DNA of 64,000 nt from Marinobacterium sp. (GTDB lineage: Bacteria; Pseudomonadota; Gammaproteobacteria; Pseudomonadales; Balneatricaceae). Shown piece by piece: positions 6,587 to 16,700 of this stretch. The notes beneath the pieces were generated by a model. The model saw nothing but the letters and a program-made list of their open reading frames with translations. It was not told the origin of the DNA and did not search any database. Location: NCBI GenBank assembly GCA_030602245.1, contig JAUWAC010000002.1, positions 1 to 64,000 of the forward strand, read 5' to 3'. Each line of letters begins with the position of its first letter. The stretch's first letter is position 1. The translations under genes were made by a program, and so were the position numbers.

Positions 6587-7837
6587 TCAGTGATCGGCCG
6601 GCGGGAGCTGGCTATCGATATTGTGGTGCTGAAACAGTATCTGCTCGATCAGCAGGGCGTTTTGCAGATTGAGCCGAACAAAGGCATCGGTGAGGCGGTG
6701 GCCGATCAGCTGCTCGATTCGTTTCAGACGGTGTCTCAGGGTGTTGCGGTGGATGCCCAGTGCGTCGGCCGCCTGCTGCTGGTTGCCGAACAGGTTGAGG
6801 TACTGGGTCAGGGTGGCCTTGAGCAGCAACGACGGGTCGTCGCGGGCAAAGCACAGCGCGCCGAGCTGCTGCTGACAGAACTGCGCCAGCAGATTGCGCT
6901 GCGGGATTGCGGCAAACAGCCGTGCGATACCGAGCTGGTCATAAAAGAACAGCCGCTGGCCGCCGTGCTGAGCAGCAAACTGCACCGCCTGACGGGATTG
7001 TTCGACGGCGGTGGAAAGCTGGCTCAGGCCCGGTTGCAGATCGCTGACGCCGGCATGGAGTCGGCCCTCCGGCAGGTGGTTCTGCAGCTGCTCCAGCGCG
7101 GCGTTCAGTTCCTCCGACAGGTCGCTGGCATTGTTGCTGTCCGAGGGCCAGATGGCGATCAGGTCCCGCTCCAGCACCAGCACCGGCCAGTCGATACCGC
7201 GTCGCTTGAGCAGTTCGCCGAGTTGCTGCTCCAGTGCATTACGCTGATGCAGCAGCTGCCAGTGCTGATCTCGATCCTCGCTGAGCAGGCGCTGGTGGAA
7301 ATCGGGCAGCCGTACGGAGACCACGGCATAGGGGCGATTGTCATTCAGCCCCAGCTCGGCGGCGCGCAGGTGGATCAGCTCCGGTGCATCGGCGAAACCG
7401 TTGATCAGTCGGGTCAGGAACAGCCGGATCGACTGGCCGATCAGGTTGTCTTGCACGATCGCGTTGCTGATGACCTCGGTGACCAGCACCATCTTCAGCG
7501 AGTAGGGTTGCTCCAGAATCGGGAAATTCAGCGTGTTGGCAAGCTCCAGCACCCGTGGCGGTATTGCGCGGATGAATTCCGCGCCGGTCAGGATCACCAG
7601 TCCTGCCACCTGATGCGCCACGGCCTCGCGTATCAGCTGCATCAGGTTGGTTTCGCTGCGGCGCTGATTGATGCCGGTGATGAAGACGAGCTCGCCGCCG
7701 CGCACCCAGGGGGCGATGGTGTCGTTTTCGGCGACATAGGGCCAGCGCACCGGACGGTTGCCGCCCTGCAGCCCGGCCCGGAAGCGGATCGCTTCCAGAC
7801 CGGGCAGGCGCGGGATATCGGCGCAGGTGATTGCCAT
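6587..7837 (-). CDS. PucR/CdaR-family transcriptional regulator
   Basis: A 416-residue regulator. Residues 1-130 are the purine-catabolism-type PucR N-terminal domain (IPRLPGLEAI, GGELVFITG, AGLVILTG). The middle is a GGDEF-like CdaR region. The C-terminal 60 residues carry the PucR HTH, with NQQQAADALGIHRNTLRHRLKRIEQLIG. PucR-type proteins respond to nitrogen compounds such as purines or allantoin. It lies 1 nt after the permease stop and 11 nt before the deaminase start, so all three are one transcript and it is the obvious local regulator. Confidence 0.9.
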   Translation of the reverse strand: MAITCADIPRLPGLEAIRFRAGLQGGNRPVRWPYVAENDTIAPWVRGGELVFITGINQRRSETNLMQLIREAVAHQVAGLVILTGAEFIRAIPPRVLELANTLNFPILEQPYSLKMVLVTEVISNAIVQDNLIGQSIRLFLTRLINGFADAPELIHLRAAELGLNDNRPYAVVSVRLPDFHQRLLSEDRDQHWQLLHQRNALEQQLGELLKRRGIDWPVLVLERDLIAIWPSDSNNASDLSEELNAALEQLQNHLPEGRLHAGVSDLQPGLSQLSTAVEQSRQAVQFAAQHGGQRLFFYDQLGIARLFAAIPQRNLLAQFCQQQLGALCFARDDPSLLLKATLTQYLNLFGNQQQAADALGIHRNTLRHRLKRIEQLIGHRLTDAFVRLNLQNALLIEQILFQHHNIDSQLPPADH

Positions 7838-7838
7838 A

Positions 7839-9095
7839 TCAGCCTTCAGCCGGGTCCAGCGCGGCGTTGGCCAGCGGCATTTTAACCAGCACGCTGTAGG
7901 CGATGACCGCCACGACCACGCCGACCAGCGGCGGCAGTACCGGTGAAAAGTAAGCCGCCGCAGAGCCCAGCGCGTAGGCGGACAGCCCGGTCCAGTTGAA
8001 GGCGGGCAGCTCGCTGTCGGCCAGTGCCGGATACTGGCCTTTGTGGTTGACCCAGAAGTCGGCCATGATCACGCCGCCGATCGGCGGGATAAAGGTACCG
8101 AGCAGGACAAGGAACGGGATCAGCATGTTGTACATGCCGCCGACTGCCAGCACGGTACCGATCGCGGCACCGCCGACGGTCACCAGGCGGCGCTTGTCGG
8201 TGCGCAGCAGGTTGCAGCCGGCGACGGCGAAGTTGTAGATCGTGTTGTCCTGCGTGGTCCAGATGTTGAGGAACAGCATCAGCACGGCGAGGACGACGAA
8301 GCCCTGTGCCAGCATCACGTCGACAATATCCGCCTGCTGATAGATCAGCGCGCCGAGTGCACCGGTCAGGACCATCAGACCGTTACCGACGAAGAACGCC
8401 GCCAGCGTTGCGAGTACGGCAATGCGGGGCGTCCGTGCGAAACGACTCCAGTTGGTGGCCTGGGTGCCGCCGCTGATAAAGGTGCCGATGACGACGGTAA
8501 TCGCGGCGGCGAAGCTCATACTCTCGGACGGTGTGGTGTCGACCAGTCCGGCAACACCGCCCACGTCAATCATGCCGGTGTAGAGGCTGACCAGGATGAA
8601 CAGCATCATGGCCGGCACCGCAACACGCGACAGCCAGTCCAGCCCGCGATAGCCGATCATGGCGGTGACGCAGAATGCGAAGCCGAACAGAATCATCAGC
8701 GGAATTTCCAGCGACTCCGGCAGGCCGGTGGTTTTCACCAGTACGATGGCGATGGTCGCGGTGCCCCAGGCGTACCAGCCGATCTGGGTAAAACCGAGCA
8801 CGAAATCCGACAGCTTACTGCCGATCTCGCCGAAACAGAAACGGCCCATCAGCACCGAATTCAGCCCGCTTTTGCAGGCGATACAGGCCAGCGCGGCCGC
8901 GTAGGCGCCCAGCAGCAGGTTACCGAACAGAATCACCAGCATCAGCTCTCCAAACGAGAACGCGTTGCCGAGCGAACCGCCGGCCCACATGGTGGCGGTA
9001 AAGAAGGTAAAACCGAGCAGTACAACCGATGTGGAGAGCAGCCCCCGGCGATCGCTTTTGGGCACTTCGCTCAATGGGTAATCCGAGTTTTCCAT
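7839..9095 (-). CDS. codB: NCS1-family cytosine permease (CodB-like)
   Basis: A 418-residue polytopic membrane protein with about 12 hydrophobic segments and NCS1 hallmarks: FTFFTATMWAGGSLGNAF in helix 1, RFCFGEIGSKLSD, the helix 6 stretch ISGGTQATNWSRFAR, and IWTTQDNTIYNFAVAG. Length and residues match CodB, a proton- or sodium-coupled cytosine importer. First gene of the codB-pucR-codA transcript. Real substrate may match the altered deaminase rather than cytosine. Confidence 0.9.
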   Translation of the reverse strand: MENSDYPLSEVPKSDRRGLLSTSVVLLGFTFFTATMWAGGSLGNAFSFGELMLVILFGNLLLGAYAAALACIACKSGLNSVLMGRFCFGEIGSKLSDFVLGFTQIGWYAWGTATIAIVLVKTTGLPESLEIPLMILFGFAFCVTAMIGYRGLDWLSRVAVPAMMLFILVSLYTGMIDVGGVAGLVDTTPSESMSFAAAITVVIGTFISGGTQATNWSRFARTPRIAVLATLAAFFVGNGLMVLTGALGALIYQQADIVDVMLAQGFVVLAVLMLFLNIWTTQDNTIYNFAVAGCNLLRTDKRRLVTVGGAAIGTVLAVGGMYNMLIPFLVLLGTFIPPIGGVIMADFWVNHKGQYPALADSELPAFNWTGLSAYALGSAAAYFSPVLPPLVGVVVAVIAYSVLVKMPLANAALDPAEG

Positions 9096-9151
9096 GGTGG
9101 ACTCCGTTTGACTGTTAGGCGTTTGGCTTACGACGGCAGGTTCAAAGCAAG

Positions 9152-9568
9152 GTGCAGGCCAACCGTTCCGGTCAGATCCGATGGCGGCTGCGGTTGTTTA
9201 ATCCTGACGGTTGCCGGGGTGATCGCGTGTGCACTATGCACAACGGCGGCAAAGCGCCCGCGCGGACGGCTCGCGGCGCGCAGTGCATGAGGCACCGGTG
9301 CGCTCAATCAGGGCGCAGGGCACGCGCCATTGCGGAGCATTCAGGTCGACAGCTGTGTGTTCGGGAAGCCAAGCTGACCGAGCGCGAGGCGGAGGTGATG
9401 ATGTGGATCGTGCACGGCAAGACCAACAAGGAGATCGCGTTGATCCTCGATATCAGTCCGCGCACGGTCAACAAGTATCTGGAGCAGATCTTTCGCAAAC
9501 TCAGTGTCGATAACCGTACCTCGGCGGCCTTTGCCGCGCTGGAGTGTATCCGTCAGCGCTGGGCCTGA
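9152..9568 (+). CDS. LuxR-type HTH protein, start uncertain, possibly a remnant
   Basis: The C-terminal 60 residues are a clear LuxR/NarL helix-turn-helix (LTEREAEVMMWIVHGKTNKEI, then SPRTVNKYLEQIFRKL). Upstream residues are Arg/Cys-rich and look like non-coding sequence. No start (9152, 9236 or 9287) has a good ribosome binding site. There is no receiver domain and no space for one before codB. It may be an HTH-only regulator starting near 9287 or the tail of a lost response regulator. The HTH closely resembles that of the response regulator at 50848-51759. Confidence 0.6.
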   Translation: MQANRSGQIRWRLRLFNPDGCRGDRVCTMHNGGKAPARTARGAQCMRHRCAQSGRRARAIAEHSGRQLCVREAKLTEREAEVMMWIVHGKTNKEIALILDISPRTVNKYLEQIFRKLSVDNRTSAAFAALECIRQRWA

Positions 9569-9682
9569 TGGCAACGGCGCCTTGCATGAGTCAAAACCTG
9601 TCGCTCAGCGACAAATGGCGCCCGTTCGCTTGCGGCATGATCCGAGCCTGGTTTTCCCGCCCGCAAGGGCTCAGGCGAGAGC

Positions 9683-10096
9683 ATGAACATGAGCAGAGCA
9701 GCAACCGAAGCGCTGATTTTCGAGTACTACCGCACCTTCAACGCCGGCGATATGGAGGGCTTTCTGAGCCTGCTGACCGAGGATGTGGTGCATGATATCA
9801 ATCAGGGAGAACGTGAGGTCGGGCGCGAGGCATTCGCGCAGTTCATGGCGAAGATGAACCGCTGCTACCGCGAGCAGCTGAGCGAGATTTCGATTATGAG
9901 CAGCGCCGACGGCCAGCGCGCGGCGGCGGAGTTCGTGGTGCTGGGCGAGTACCTGGCCAGCGATGACGGGCTGCCGCCGGCAAAAGGGCAGCGCTACCGC
10001 CTGCCGGCCGGTGCCTTTTTCGAGGTGAAGCGGGGCAGGATTGCCCGCATCAGCAACTACTACAACCTCAATGACTGGATTGCGCAGGTCAGTTAA
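9683..10096 (+). CDS. SnoaL-like / NTF2-fold protein
   Basis: A 137-residue cone-fold protein with the family pattern: N-terminal FEYYRTFNAGDMEGFLSLLTEDVVHDIN, a middle FAQFMAKMNR helix, and the C-terminal strands GAFFEVKRGRIARISNYYNLNDW. Such proteins act as small isomerases or cyclases, or as associated binding subunits; residues alone do not reveal a substrate. The GNAT gene begins 10 nt after its stop, so they are probably co-transcribed. A ribosome binding site AGGCGAG precedes the ATG. Confidence 0.85.
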   Translation: MNMSRAATEALIFEYYRTFNAGDMEGFLSLLTEDVVHDINQGEREVGREAFAQFMAKMNRCYREQLSEISIMSSADGQRAAAEFVVLGEYLASDDGLPPAKGQRYRLPAGAFFEVKRGRIARISNYYNLNDWIAQVS

Positions 10097-10106
10097 TATT
10101 TTCGGT

Positions 10107-10700
10107 ATGACTGATATCCGCCTGATGACGGTTCGCGGCGCTGAGCTTGAGCCCTGGCTTGAGCATGTGGCGGCGCTGCGGATCGAAGTGTTTCGTGACT
10201 TCCCGTATCTCTACGATGGCTCGTTCGAGTACGAGACGCGCTATCTGCGCACCTACGTCGAGTGCGACAGTGCGGTCTGTGTGTTGGCGCTGGCGGGGGA
10301 GCGTGTCGTTGGCGCATCCACGGGACTGGCGATGAGCGACGAAACCGAGCCGTTTCGGCGTCCGTTCGAGCAGGCCGGATTCGATATCGAACAGATCTTC
10401 TACTGCGCCGAATCGGTGCTGCTGCCCGGTTTTCGCGGCGGCGGTGTCTACCGCGGCTTTTTCACTGCGCGGGAGTCGCATGCGCGCGCGCTGGGCAAGA
10501 CGATCAGCGCATTCTGCGCCGTGCAGCGCCCGGATGACCACCCGCTGCGCCCGGCCGATTATCAGCCGCTGGAGCCGGTCTGGCAGCATTTCGGCTATCA
10601 GCCGCGAGCGGATCTGAGCACCTGCTTTCGCTGGAAGGATATCGATGCCGCCGACGACAGTGACAAGCCGATGCAGTTTTACCTGAAGCCCCTTGTCTGA
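10107..10700 (+). CDS. GNAT-family N-acetyltransferase
   Basis: A 197-residue GNAT-fold protein. Typical elements are the N-terminal helices LRIEVFRDFPYLYDG, strand VCVLALAGERVVGASTG, and the acetyl-CoA loop ESVLLPGFRGGGVYRGFF followed by an ESHARALG helix. The ATG at 10107 starts 10 nt after the SnoaL-like gene; an earlier ATG at 10041 would overlap that gene and adds low-complexity residues. The acceptor substrate is unknown. Position between the SnoaL-like and nitrilase genes suggests a shared pathway. Confidence 0.85.
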   Translation: MTDIRLMTVRGAELEPWLEHVAALRIEVFRDFPYLYDGSFEYETRYLRTYVECDSAVCVLALAGERVVGASTGLAMSDETEPFRRPFEQAGFDIEQIFYCAESVLLPGFRGGGVYRGFFTARESHARALGKTISAFCAVQRPDDHPLRPADYQPLEPVWQHFGYQPRADLSTCFRWKDIDAADDSDKPMQFYLKPLV

Positions 10701-10722
10701 CCGATTTGCCTGACCGATACCC

Positions 10723-11589
10723 ATGATGCGTAACATGACGCTTGCCGTTGCCCAGTACCCGATCGATTTTCTCGACGGCTGGGAGGCGTACTGCACGAAG
10801 ATCGACCGGATGATCGCCGATGCCTGCGCCCGCGGTGCCGACTTTCTGCTGTTTCCGGAATATTTCAGCATGGAGCTGGCGTCGCTGTTCGGGCCTGAGG
10901 TGTACCGCTCGCTGTCGGGCCAGCTCGAGGCGCTGCAGGGGCTGCATGATCCCTTCATTGAACTCTACACCCGACAGGCGCAGCAGCGCGGCCTGCATAT
11001 TCTGGCCGGCACTTTCCCGGTGCGTCAGCGCGATGGCAGCTACCGCAATCGCGCCTGGCTGTTTCGCCCTGATGGCAGCCGGGATTATCAGGACAAGCTG
11101 CAGATGACCCGGTTCGAGTCCGAGCAGTGGCTGATTACGGCCGGCGACGAGATCCGGGTGCTGGAGACGGCGTTCGGCCGGGTCGGTGTCAGCATCTGTT
11201 ATGACAGCGAGTTTCCGCTGATTGCGCGCCGGCAGGTGGAGCAGGGCGCGGATCTGATTCTGGTGCCGAGCTGCACCGATACTCAGGCCGGCTATCACCG
11301 GGTCCGCATCGGCTGCCAGGCGCGGGCGCTGGAAAACCAGTGCTTTGTCGCCCAGTCACCCACCATTGGCGAGGCGCCGTGGTCCGAAGCGGTGGATATC
11401 AACAGCGGTCAGGCGGCGATCTATACGCCGGTCGATTACGGCTATCCCGATGATGGCGTGCTGGTGCAGGGGCGCAGTGGCGATGCCGGATGGGTGGTGG
11501 CCGCGCTCGATCTGGACGCGCTGGCGGCGGTGCGTCGCGGCGGTCAGGTGTTCAACCACCGCGACTGGGACAGCCAGTTCCGGTTCTGA
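10723..11589 (+). CDS. Carbon-nitrogen hydrolase (nitrilase superfamily)
   Basis: A 288-residue amidase-type enzyme with the complete triad Glu46 (FPEYF), Lys125 (DKLQMTRFE) and Cys159 (SICYDSEFP). Residue positions fit the superfamily of omega-amidases, carbamoylases and aliphatic amidases rather than true nitrilases. The substrate cannot be deduced. It lies 22 nt after the GNAT gene on the same strand; together with the deaminase and permease nearby, hydrolysis of an amide or carbamoyl product of a nitrogen heterocycle is a reasonable inference. Convergent with the ABC ATPase gene, with a gap of 6 nt. Confidence 0.88.
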   Translation: MMRNMTLAVAQYPIDFLDGWEAYCTKIDRMIADACARGADFLLFPEYFSMELASLFGPEVYRSLSGQLEALQGLHDPFIELYTRQAQQRGLHILAGTFPVRQRDGSYRNRAWLFRPDGSRDYQDKLQMTRFESEQWLITAGDEIRVLETAFGRVGVSICYDSEFPLIARRQVEQGADLILVPSCTDTQAGYHRVRIGCQARALENQCFVAQSPTIGEAPWSEAVDINSGQAAIYTPVDYGYPDDGVLVQGRSGDAGWVVAALDLDALAAVRRGGQVFNHRDWDSQFRF

Positions 11590-11595
11590 TCCGCG

Positions 11596-12375
11596 TTACA
11601 CCCGGGCGTGCCAGCAGCGGTACCAGCCATCCTCTTGCCGCAGTGTCAGCGGCGTGCCGTATAACGCCGAGAGTCGCTCAGCGGTGAGAATCTCGGCTTT
11701 GGGGCCATCGGCCACGACGCGCCCGTTCTGGATCAGTACCACGCGCTCGATCTCGGGAATGATCTCGTCCACATGATGGGTTGCGATCATGATCGAGCGC
11801 TGCTCGCGGCAGAACCCACGCAGCAGTTCGAGCATCGCCGCGGCCGCGCCCATGTCCAGCCCGCTGGCCGGCTCGTCGAAGATCAGCGCCTGCGGTTCAT
11901 GCACCAGTGCACGGGCCAGCAGCAGGCGGCGCTGCTGACCGGTGGAGAGGCGCTGGAACATGGTCTGTTCATGCGCGCCCATGCCGAGTTGCGCCAGCAG
12001 CTGCCGCGCCCGTGTGATCTGCTCCGGGGTCGGTTGCAGGTGGTCGTGGGTGCCGACGGCACCGAAGAAACCGGACAGAATGACGTCGAGCGCCTGCGTG
12101 TACGGTGTGTAATCCTCCTGCAGTTCCTGCGAGACAAAACCGATGCGGCTGCGCAGCTGCCACAGGTGGACGGTTTCGCTGCCGAACAGACGCACATGGC
12201 TGTCGGCCTGAACCACCGGATAGAGTTCGCGGCTGATCAGCTTCAGCAATGTGCTCTTGCCGGCGCCGTTCGGCCCCAGGATGGCCACCCGCTCGCCGCA
12301 CTCGATGCTGAGCGAGAAGCGGTCGAGTGCGCGGGTCTGCTGGCGATAGACCGTCGCGTTGGCGATATCGATCAT
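11596..12375 (-). CDS. ABC transporter ATP-binding protein, no permease partner
   Basis: A 259-residue ABC ATPase: Walker A GPNGAGKS near residue 34, Q-loop in FVSQELQ, signature LSTGQQ, Walker B ALIFDEP, and the switch His in ATHHVDE. No permease or binding protein lies in the window. Its ATG overlaps the stop of the outer-membrane lipoprotein gene as ATGA, so it is the last gene of the RND operon. ModF/YlmA-like single ATPases are the closest type I can think of; a role with the efflux pump is not established. Confidence 0.85.
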   Translation of the reverse strand: MIDIANATVYRQQTRALDRFSLSIECGERVAILGPNGAGKSTLLKLISRELYPVVQADSHVRLFGSETVHLWQLRSRIGFVSQELQEDYTPYTQALDVILSGFFGAVGTHDHLQPTPEQITRARQLLAQLGMGAHEQTMFQRLSTGQQRRLLLARALVHEPQALIFDEPASGLDMGAAAAMLELLRGFCREQRSIMIATHHVDEIIPEIERVVLIQNGRVVADGPKAEILTAERLSALYGTPLTLRQEDGWYRCWHARV

Positions 12376-13793
12376 GGTGTCTCGGTCGCCTCCGCGCCTG
12401 TGTCGTCCGCCTGCCAGCCACCCCCGAGGGCACGGTAGAGGTCGACCTTGGCCTGCGCCAGTGCCAGCCGGGCGTCGATCGTGGCCTGCTGGCTGGCGAC
12501 CAGATTGCGCTGGGCGTCCAGTCGCGTCAGCATGCTGTCGATGCCGTTGCGGTAGCGCTGGTCGGCGATGCTGAAGTAGCGCTGATAGGCCGACATCGCG
12601 CGTTCCTGACTGGCCAGCTGGTCGACATAGCCGTCGCGGTTGGCGAGGGCATTGGCAACATCGGTAAAGGCGTTCTGGATCGCCTGCTCATACTGGGTCA
12701 GCGCGAGGTCGCGATCCACCTCGGCAACGTCCAGCTGCGCACTGAGGCGCCCGCCGCTGAAGATCGGCAGGCTGATGCTGGGGCTGAACAGCCAGGTGCC
12801 GCTGCCGGACGCAAACAGGTTGTTCAGCTCGCCGCTGAGGCTGCCGGCGTTCGCCGTCAGGCTGATGCTCGGAAAGAACGCGGCCCGCGCAGCACCGATG
12901 CTGGCGTTGGCTGCCCGCAGCTGATGCTCCGCTGCCAGAATGTCGGGACGGCGGGTCAGCAGCTCAGACGGCAGGCCGGGGCTGACATCGGCGATGCGGG
13001 TGTCGGCCAGCGTGGCACTGGGTTGCCAGTCGGCGGGCAGCGGCGCACCGACCAGCAGTGTCAGCGCGTTGCGGTCCAGCGCGGTCAGGCGCCGATAGCG
13101 CGACAGTGTCACTTCGGCGTCTTCCAGCGCCGCTTCCGCCTGTGCCAGCTCCAGCTCCGAGGCGACGCCCAGTTCGTAACGCTTGCGCACCAGTGCGAGG
13201 TTGTCGGCCTCGATCTGGCGCGTCTGCTCGGCCAGTGTCAGCTGCTCGCGGTCAGCGACCCAGTCCAGATAGGCATTGGCAATGCTCGCCACCAGCGTCA
13301 GTTGCACCGAGCGGCGGGTCTGCTCCTGAGCCAGATAGGTCTGCAGTGCCTGTTCCTTGAGGCTGCGTACACGGCCGAACAGATCCAGCTCCCAGGCCGT
13401 GAGCCCGACAGTGGCGCTGTACTGGCTGGAGATCGTCGCCTCGCCGCTCTGGCTCAGTTCATCGGGGACGCGCTGGCGCGTGCCGCTGCCATCGAGCGCG
13501 AGCGTCGGCAGCAGGTCGGCACGCTGGATCCGGTACTGGGCCCGATAGCGTTCCACGTTCAGCAGCGCGCTGCGCAGATCCGGGTTGTGATCCAGCCCGA
13601 GCCGGATCACCCGGGTCAGGGCCGGATCGGCGAACAGCGCCTGCCAGTGGGTGTCCGCCGCGGCCGCGGCGCTCTGCTCGCTGCGCTCCCAGCCGTTAAT
13701 GGTGGTGACGTCGGGGCGCTGGTAGTCCGGCATCAGCGAGCAGCCGCCCAGCAGTACAAGACTCAGGGTCAGCGGTAGTACACGCATCTTCAT
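12372..13793 (-). CDS. RND efflux outer-membrane lipoprotein (OprM/NodT family)
   Basis: A 473-residue outer-membrane factor. It begins with a lipoprotein signal peptide ending in the lipobox LLGGC (Cys18). Two TolC-type repeats follow, with the family signatures ELDLFGRV and [11 protein letters not shown], and [13 protein letters not shown] in the second repeat. It would form the trimeric exit duct of the tripartite pump. The start overlaps the RND gene stop (ATGA) and the stop overlaps the ABC ATPase start (ATGA). Confidence 0.92.
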   Translation of the reverse strand: MKMRVLPLTLSLVLLGGCSLMPDYQRPDVTTINGWERSEQSAAAAADTHWQALFADPALTRVIRLGLDHNPDLRSALLNVERYRAQYRIQRADLLPTLALDGSGTRQRVPDELSQSGEATISSQYSATVGLTAWELDLFGRVRSLKEQALQTYLAQEQTRRSVQLTLVASIANAYLDWVADREQLTLAEQTRQIEADNLALVRKRYELGVASELELAQAEAALEDAEVTLSRYRRLTALDRNALTLLVGAPLPADWQPSATLADTRIADVSPGLPSELLTRRPDILAAEHQLRAANASIGAARAAFFPSISLTANAGSLSGELNNLFASGSGTWLFSPSISLPIFSGGRLSAQLDVAEVDRDLALTQYEQAIQNAFTDVANALANRDGYVDQLASQERAMSAYQRYFSIADQRYRNGIDSMLTRLDAQRNLVASQQATIDARLALAQAKVDLYRALGGGWQADDTGAEATETP

Positions 13794-16700
13794 TCTCCTT
13801 CTGCCTGCGCGGCGACACGGTGGCGTTTGCTTAGCTTCATCACCAGGACGTAGAACAGCGGCACGAAGAAGATCGCCAGGAAGGTCGCACTGAGCATCCC
13901 GCCGATCACGCCGGTCCCGATTGCCTGCCGGCTGACGGCGCCGGCACCGGTGCTCAGCGCCAGCGGTGTCACGCCGAGGATGAACGCCATCGATGTCATG
14001 ATGATGGGACGCAGACGCATCCGGGCGGCCTCGATGGCGGCGCTGAGCAGGTCCATGCCTTCCTCATACAGCGCCTTGGCGAATTCGACGATCAGAATCG
14101 CGTTCTTCGCCGACAGACCAATGGTGGTCAGCAGGCCGACCTGGAAATAGACGTCGTTGTTCAGCTCGCGCAGCGTCGCCGCGAGCAGGGCACCGAGGAT
14201 CCCCAGTGGCACGATCAGCATGACCGAGAACGGCACCGACCAGCTCTCATAGAGTGCCGCCAGACAGAGGAATACCACCAGCAGCGACAGCGCGTACAGC
14301 GCCGGCGCCTGAGCACCCGCCATGCGCTCCTGGAACGACATCCCGGTCCATTCGATCGCGACGCCCGGCGGCAGTTGCTGCACCAGCTCCTCGATCGCCT
14401 GCATCGCATCACCGGTACTGAACCCGGGGGCGGCCTGACCCTGTACGTTCACAGCCGGAACCCCGTTGTAGCGCTCAAGCCGCGGCGAGCCGTAATCCCA
14501 GTAGCTGGTTGCGAATGCCGAGAACGGCACCATCTCGCCCGCATCGTTACGCACGTACCAGTCGTTGAGGTCTTCCGGCAGCATGCGCGATGGCGCATCA
14601 CCCTGTACGTAGACTTTCTTGACGCGGCCGCGGTCAACGAAGTCGTTGATGTACTGTGAGGCCCAGCCGGTGCTCAGCGTTTCGTTGACAGCCTCGACCG
14701 TGAGGCCCAGTGCCTTCACCTTTTCGTAGTCCAGCTCGATGCGGAAGATCGGCACATCCTCCATGCCGTTGGGGCGGATGTTGCCGATGCGCGGGTCCTG
14801 CGAGCCCATGCCGAGCAGCTGGTTGCGGGCCGCCATCAGCGCGTCATGCCCGATGTTGCCGCGGTCCTGCAGCATCAGGTTGAAGCCGGAGGCGGTGCCC
14901 AGCTCCGGAATCGGCGGCAGGTTGATCGGGAATACGCGGGCGTCCTTGATCTGGCTGAAGGCACCCCAGGCACGGCCCAGCACCGCCTGTACCGACTGTG
15001 ACGGATCGGTGCGCTGATCCCAGTGTTTGAGCTGCACGAAGGCCAGACCCATGTTCTGGCCCTGACCGGCAAAGCTGAACCCGGCCACGGTGAACAGCGA
15101 GTTGATCGCCTCTTCCTGCTCGGCGAACTGCTCGATCTGCTTCATCACCTCCAGCGTGCGCTCCTGCGTCGCGCCGGCCGGCAATTGTACCAGCGTCAGG
15201 AACACACCCTGATCCTCGTCCGGCAGAAACGCGGTCGGCATGCGCACATAGAGGAAGCCCAGCGCGATGACGAAGATCAGATAGACCGAGAGCATCCGTA
15301 CCGGGCGCTTGAGCGTGCCGGCCACACCGCGCTTGTAGCCTTCGGTGGAGCGGTTGAAGGTGCGGTTGAACCAGCCGAAAAAGCCTTTCTGCTCGCCATG
15401 GCCGGGCTTCGCCGGCTTGAGGATGGTGGCACACAGCGCCGGCGTCAGGGTCAGGGCCACGATCACCGACAGCGCCATCGCCGAGACGATGGTCAGCGAG
15501 AACTGACGATAGATCGCGCCGGTGGAGCCGGTGAAGAATGCCATCGGCACAAATACCGCCGACAGCACCAGACCGATACCGATCAGCGCGCTGGTGATCT
15601 GATCCATCGACTTGCGAGTGGCCTCGCGCGGCGGCAGGCCGTCCTCGTGCATGACACGCTCGACGTTTTCCACCACGACGATGGCGTCGTCCACCAGCAG
15701 GCCGATCGCCAGCACCATGCCGAACATGGTCAGGGTGTTGATGCTGTAGCCGAACGCGGCCATGACACCGAAAGTACCCAACAGCACCACCGGCACCGCA
15801 ATCGCCGGAATCAGCGTGGCGCGGAAGTTGCCGAGGAACAGATACATGACGAGGAATACCAGCAGGATCGCCTCGCCCAGCGTCTTCACGACCTCGTTGA
15901 TCGAGATTTCGACGAACGGCGTGGTGTCGTACGGATAGACCACCTCCATGCCCGGCGGGAAGAAGGGTTCGAGTTCAGCGATCCGGGCGCGCACCGCTTT
16001 CGCGGTATCAAGCGCGTTGGCACCACTGGCGAGCTGAATCGCCAGACCCGCTGCCGGCTTGCCGTTGAAGCGGCTGATCACGGAGTAGTCCTGCGCACCC
16101 AGTTCGATCCGGGCCACGTCACGCAGGCGCACCTGAGAGCCGTCCGCGTTGACCTTGAGCAGGATGTTTTCGAACTCCTCGGTGCTGGTCAGGCGGGTCT
16201 GCGAGATGATGGTGGCGTTGAGTTGCTGATTCTCCACCGCCGGCAGGCCGCCGAGCTGGCCGGCCGCGAACTGGTTGTTCTGTGCCGCGATGGCGCTGTT
16301 GACCTCGACCGGCGTCAGCCCGAACGCGGCCAGCCGGTCCGGCTTGAGCCAGATCCGCATCGCGTACTGGCTGCCGAAAATACGGATGTCACCGACACCC
16401 TGCGTGCGCGACAACGGATCCTTGAGCTGGCTCTCGGCATAGTCGGCCAGGTCGGCACGGTCCATGCTGCCGTCCGGCGATACCAGACCGATCACCATCA
16501 GGAACGAGGTATTGGCCTTGTTGACCCGTACCCCCTCCTGCTGGACCGCTGCCGGCAGCAGCGGTTCAGCCTGCGACAGCTTGTTCTGCACCTGAACCTG
16601 AGCGATATCCGGGTCCACGTCGGCGGAGAAGGTGAGGGTGATCTGGACGCTGCCGGAGCTGCTGCTCTCCGACTGCATGTAGAGCAGACCGTCAAGGCCG

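Noticed and set aside
9096-9151. Riboswitch in front of codB
   Set aside because: The 56-nt leader has no conserved purine, guanidine or other aptamer core that I can see.
8043-9290. 415-codon plus-strand frame
   Set aside because: Antisense to codB; same shadow composition, and it runs through the codB promoter.
12327-13778. 483-codon plus-strand frame
   Set aside because: Antisense to the outer-membrane lipoprotein gene, whose signal peptide and repeats are clear.
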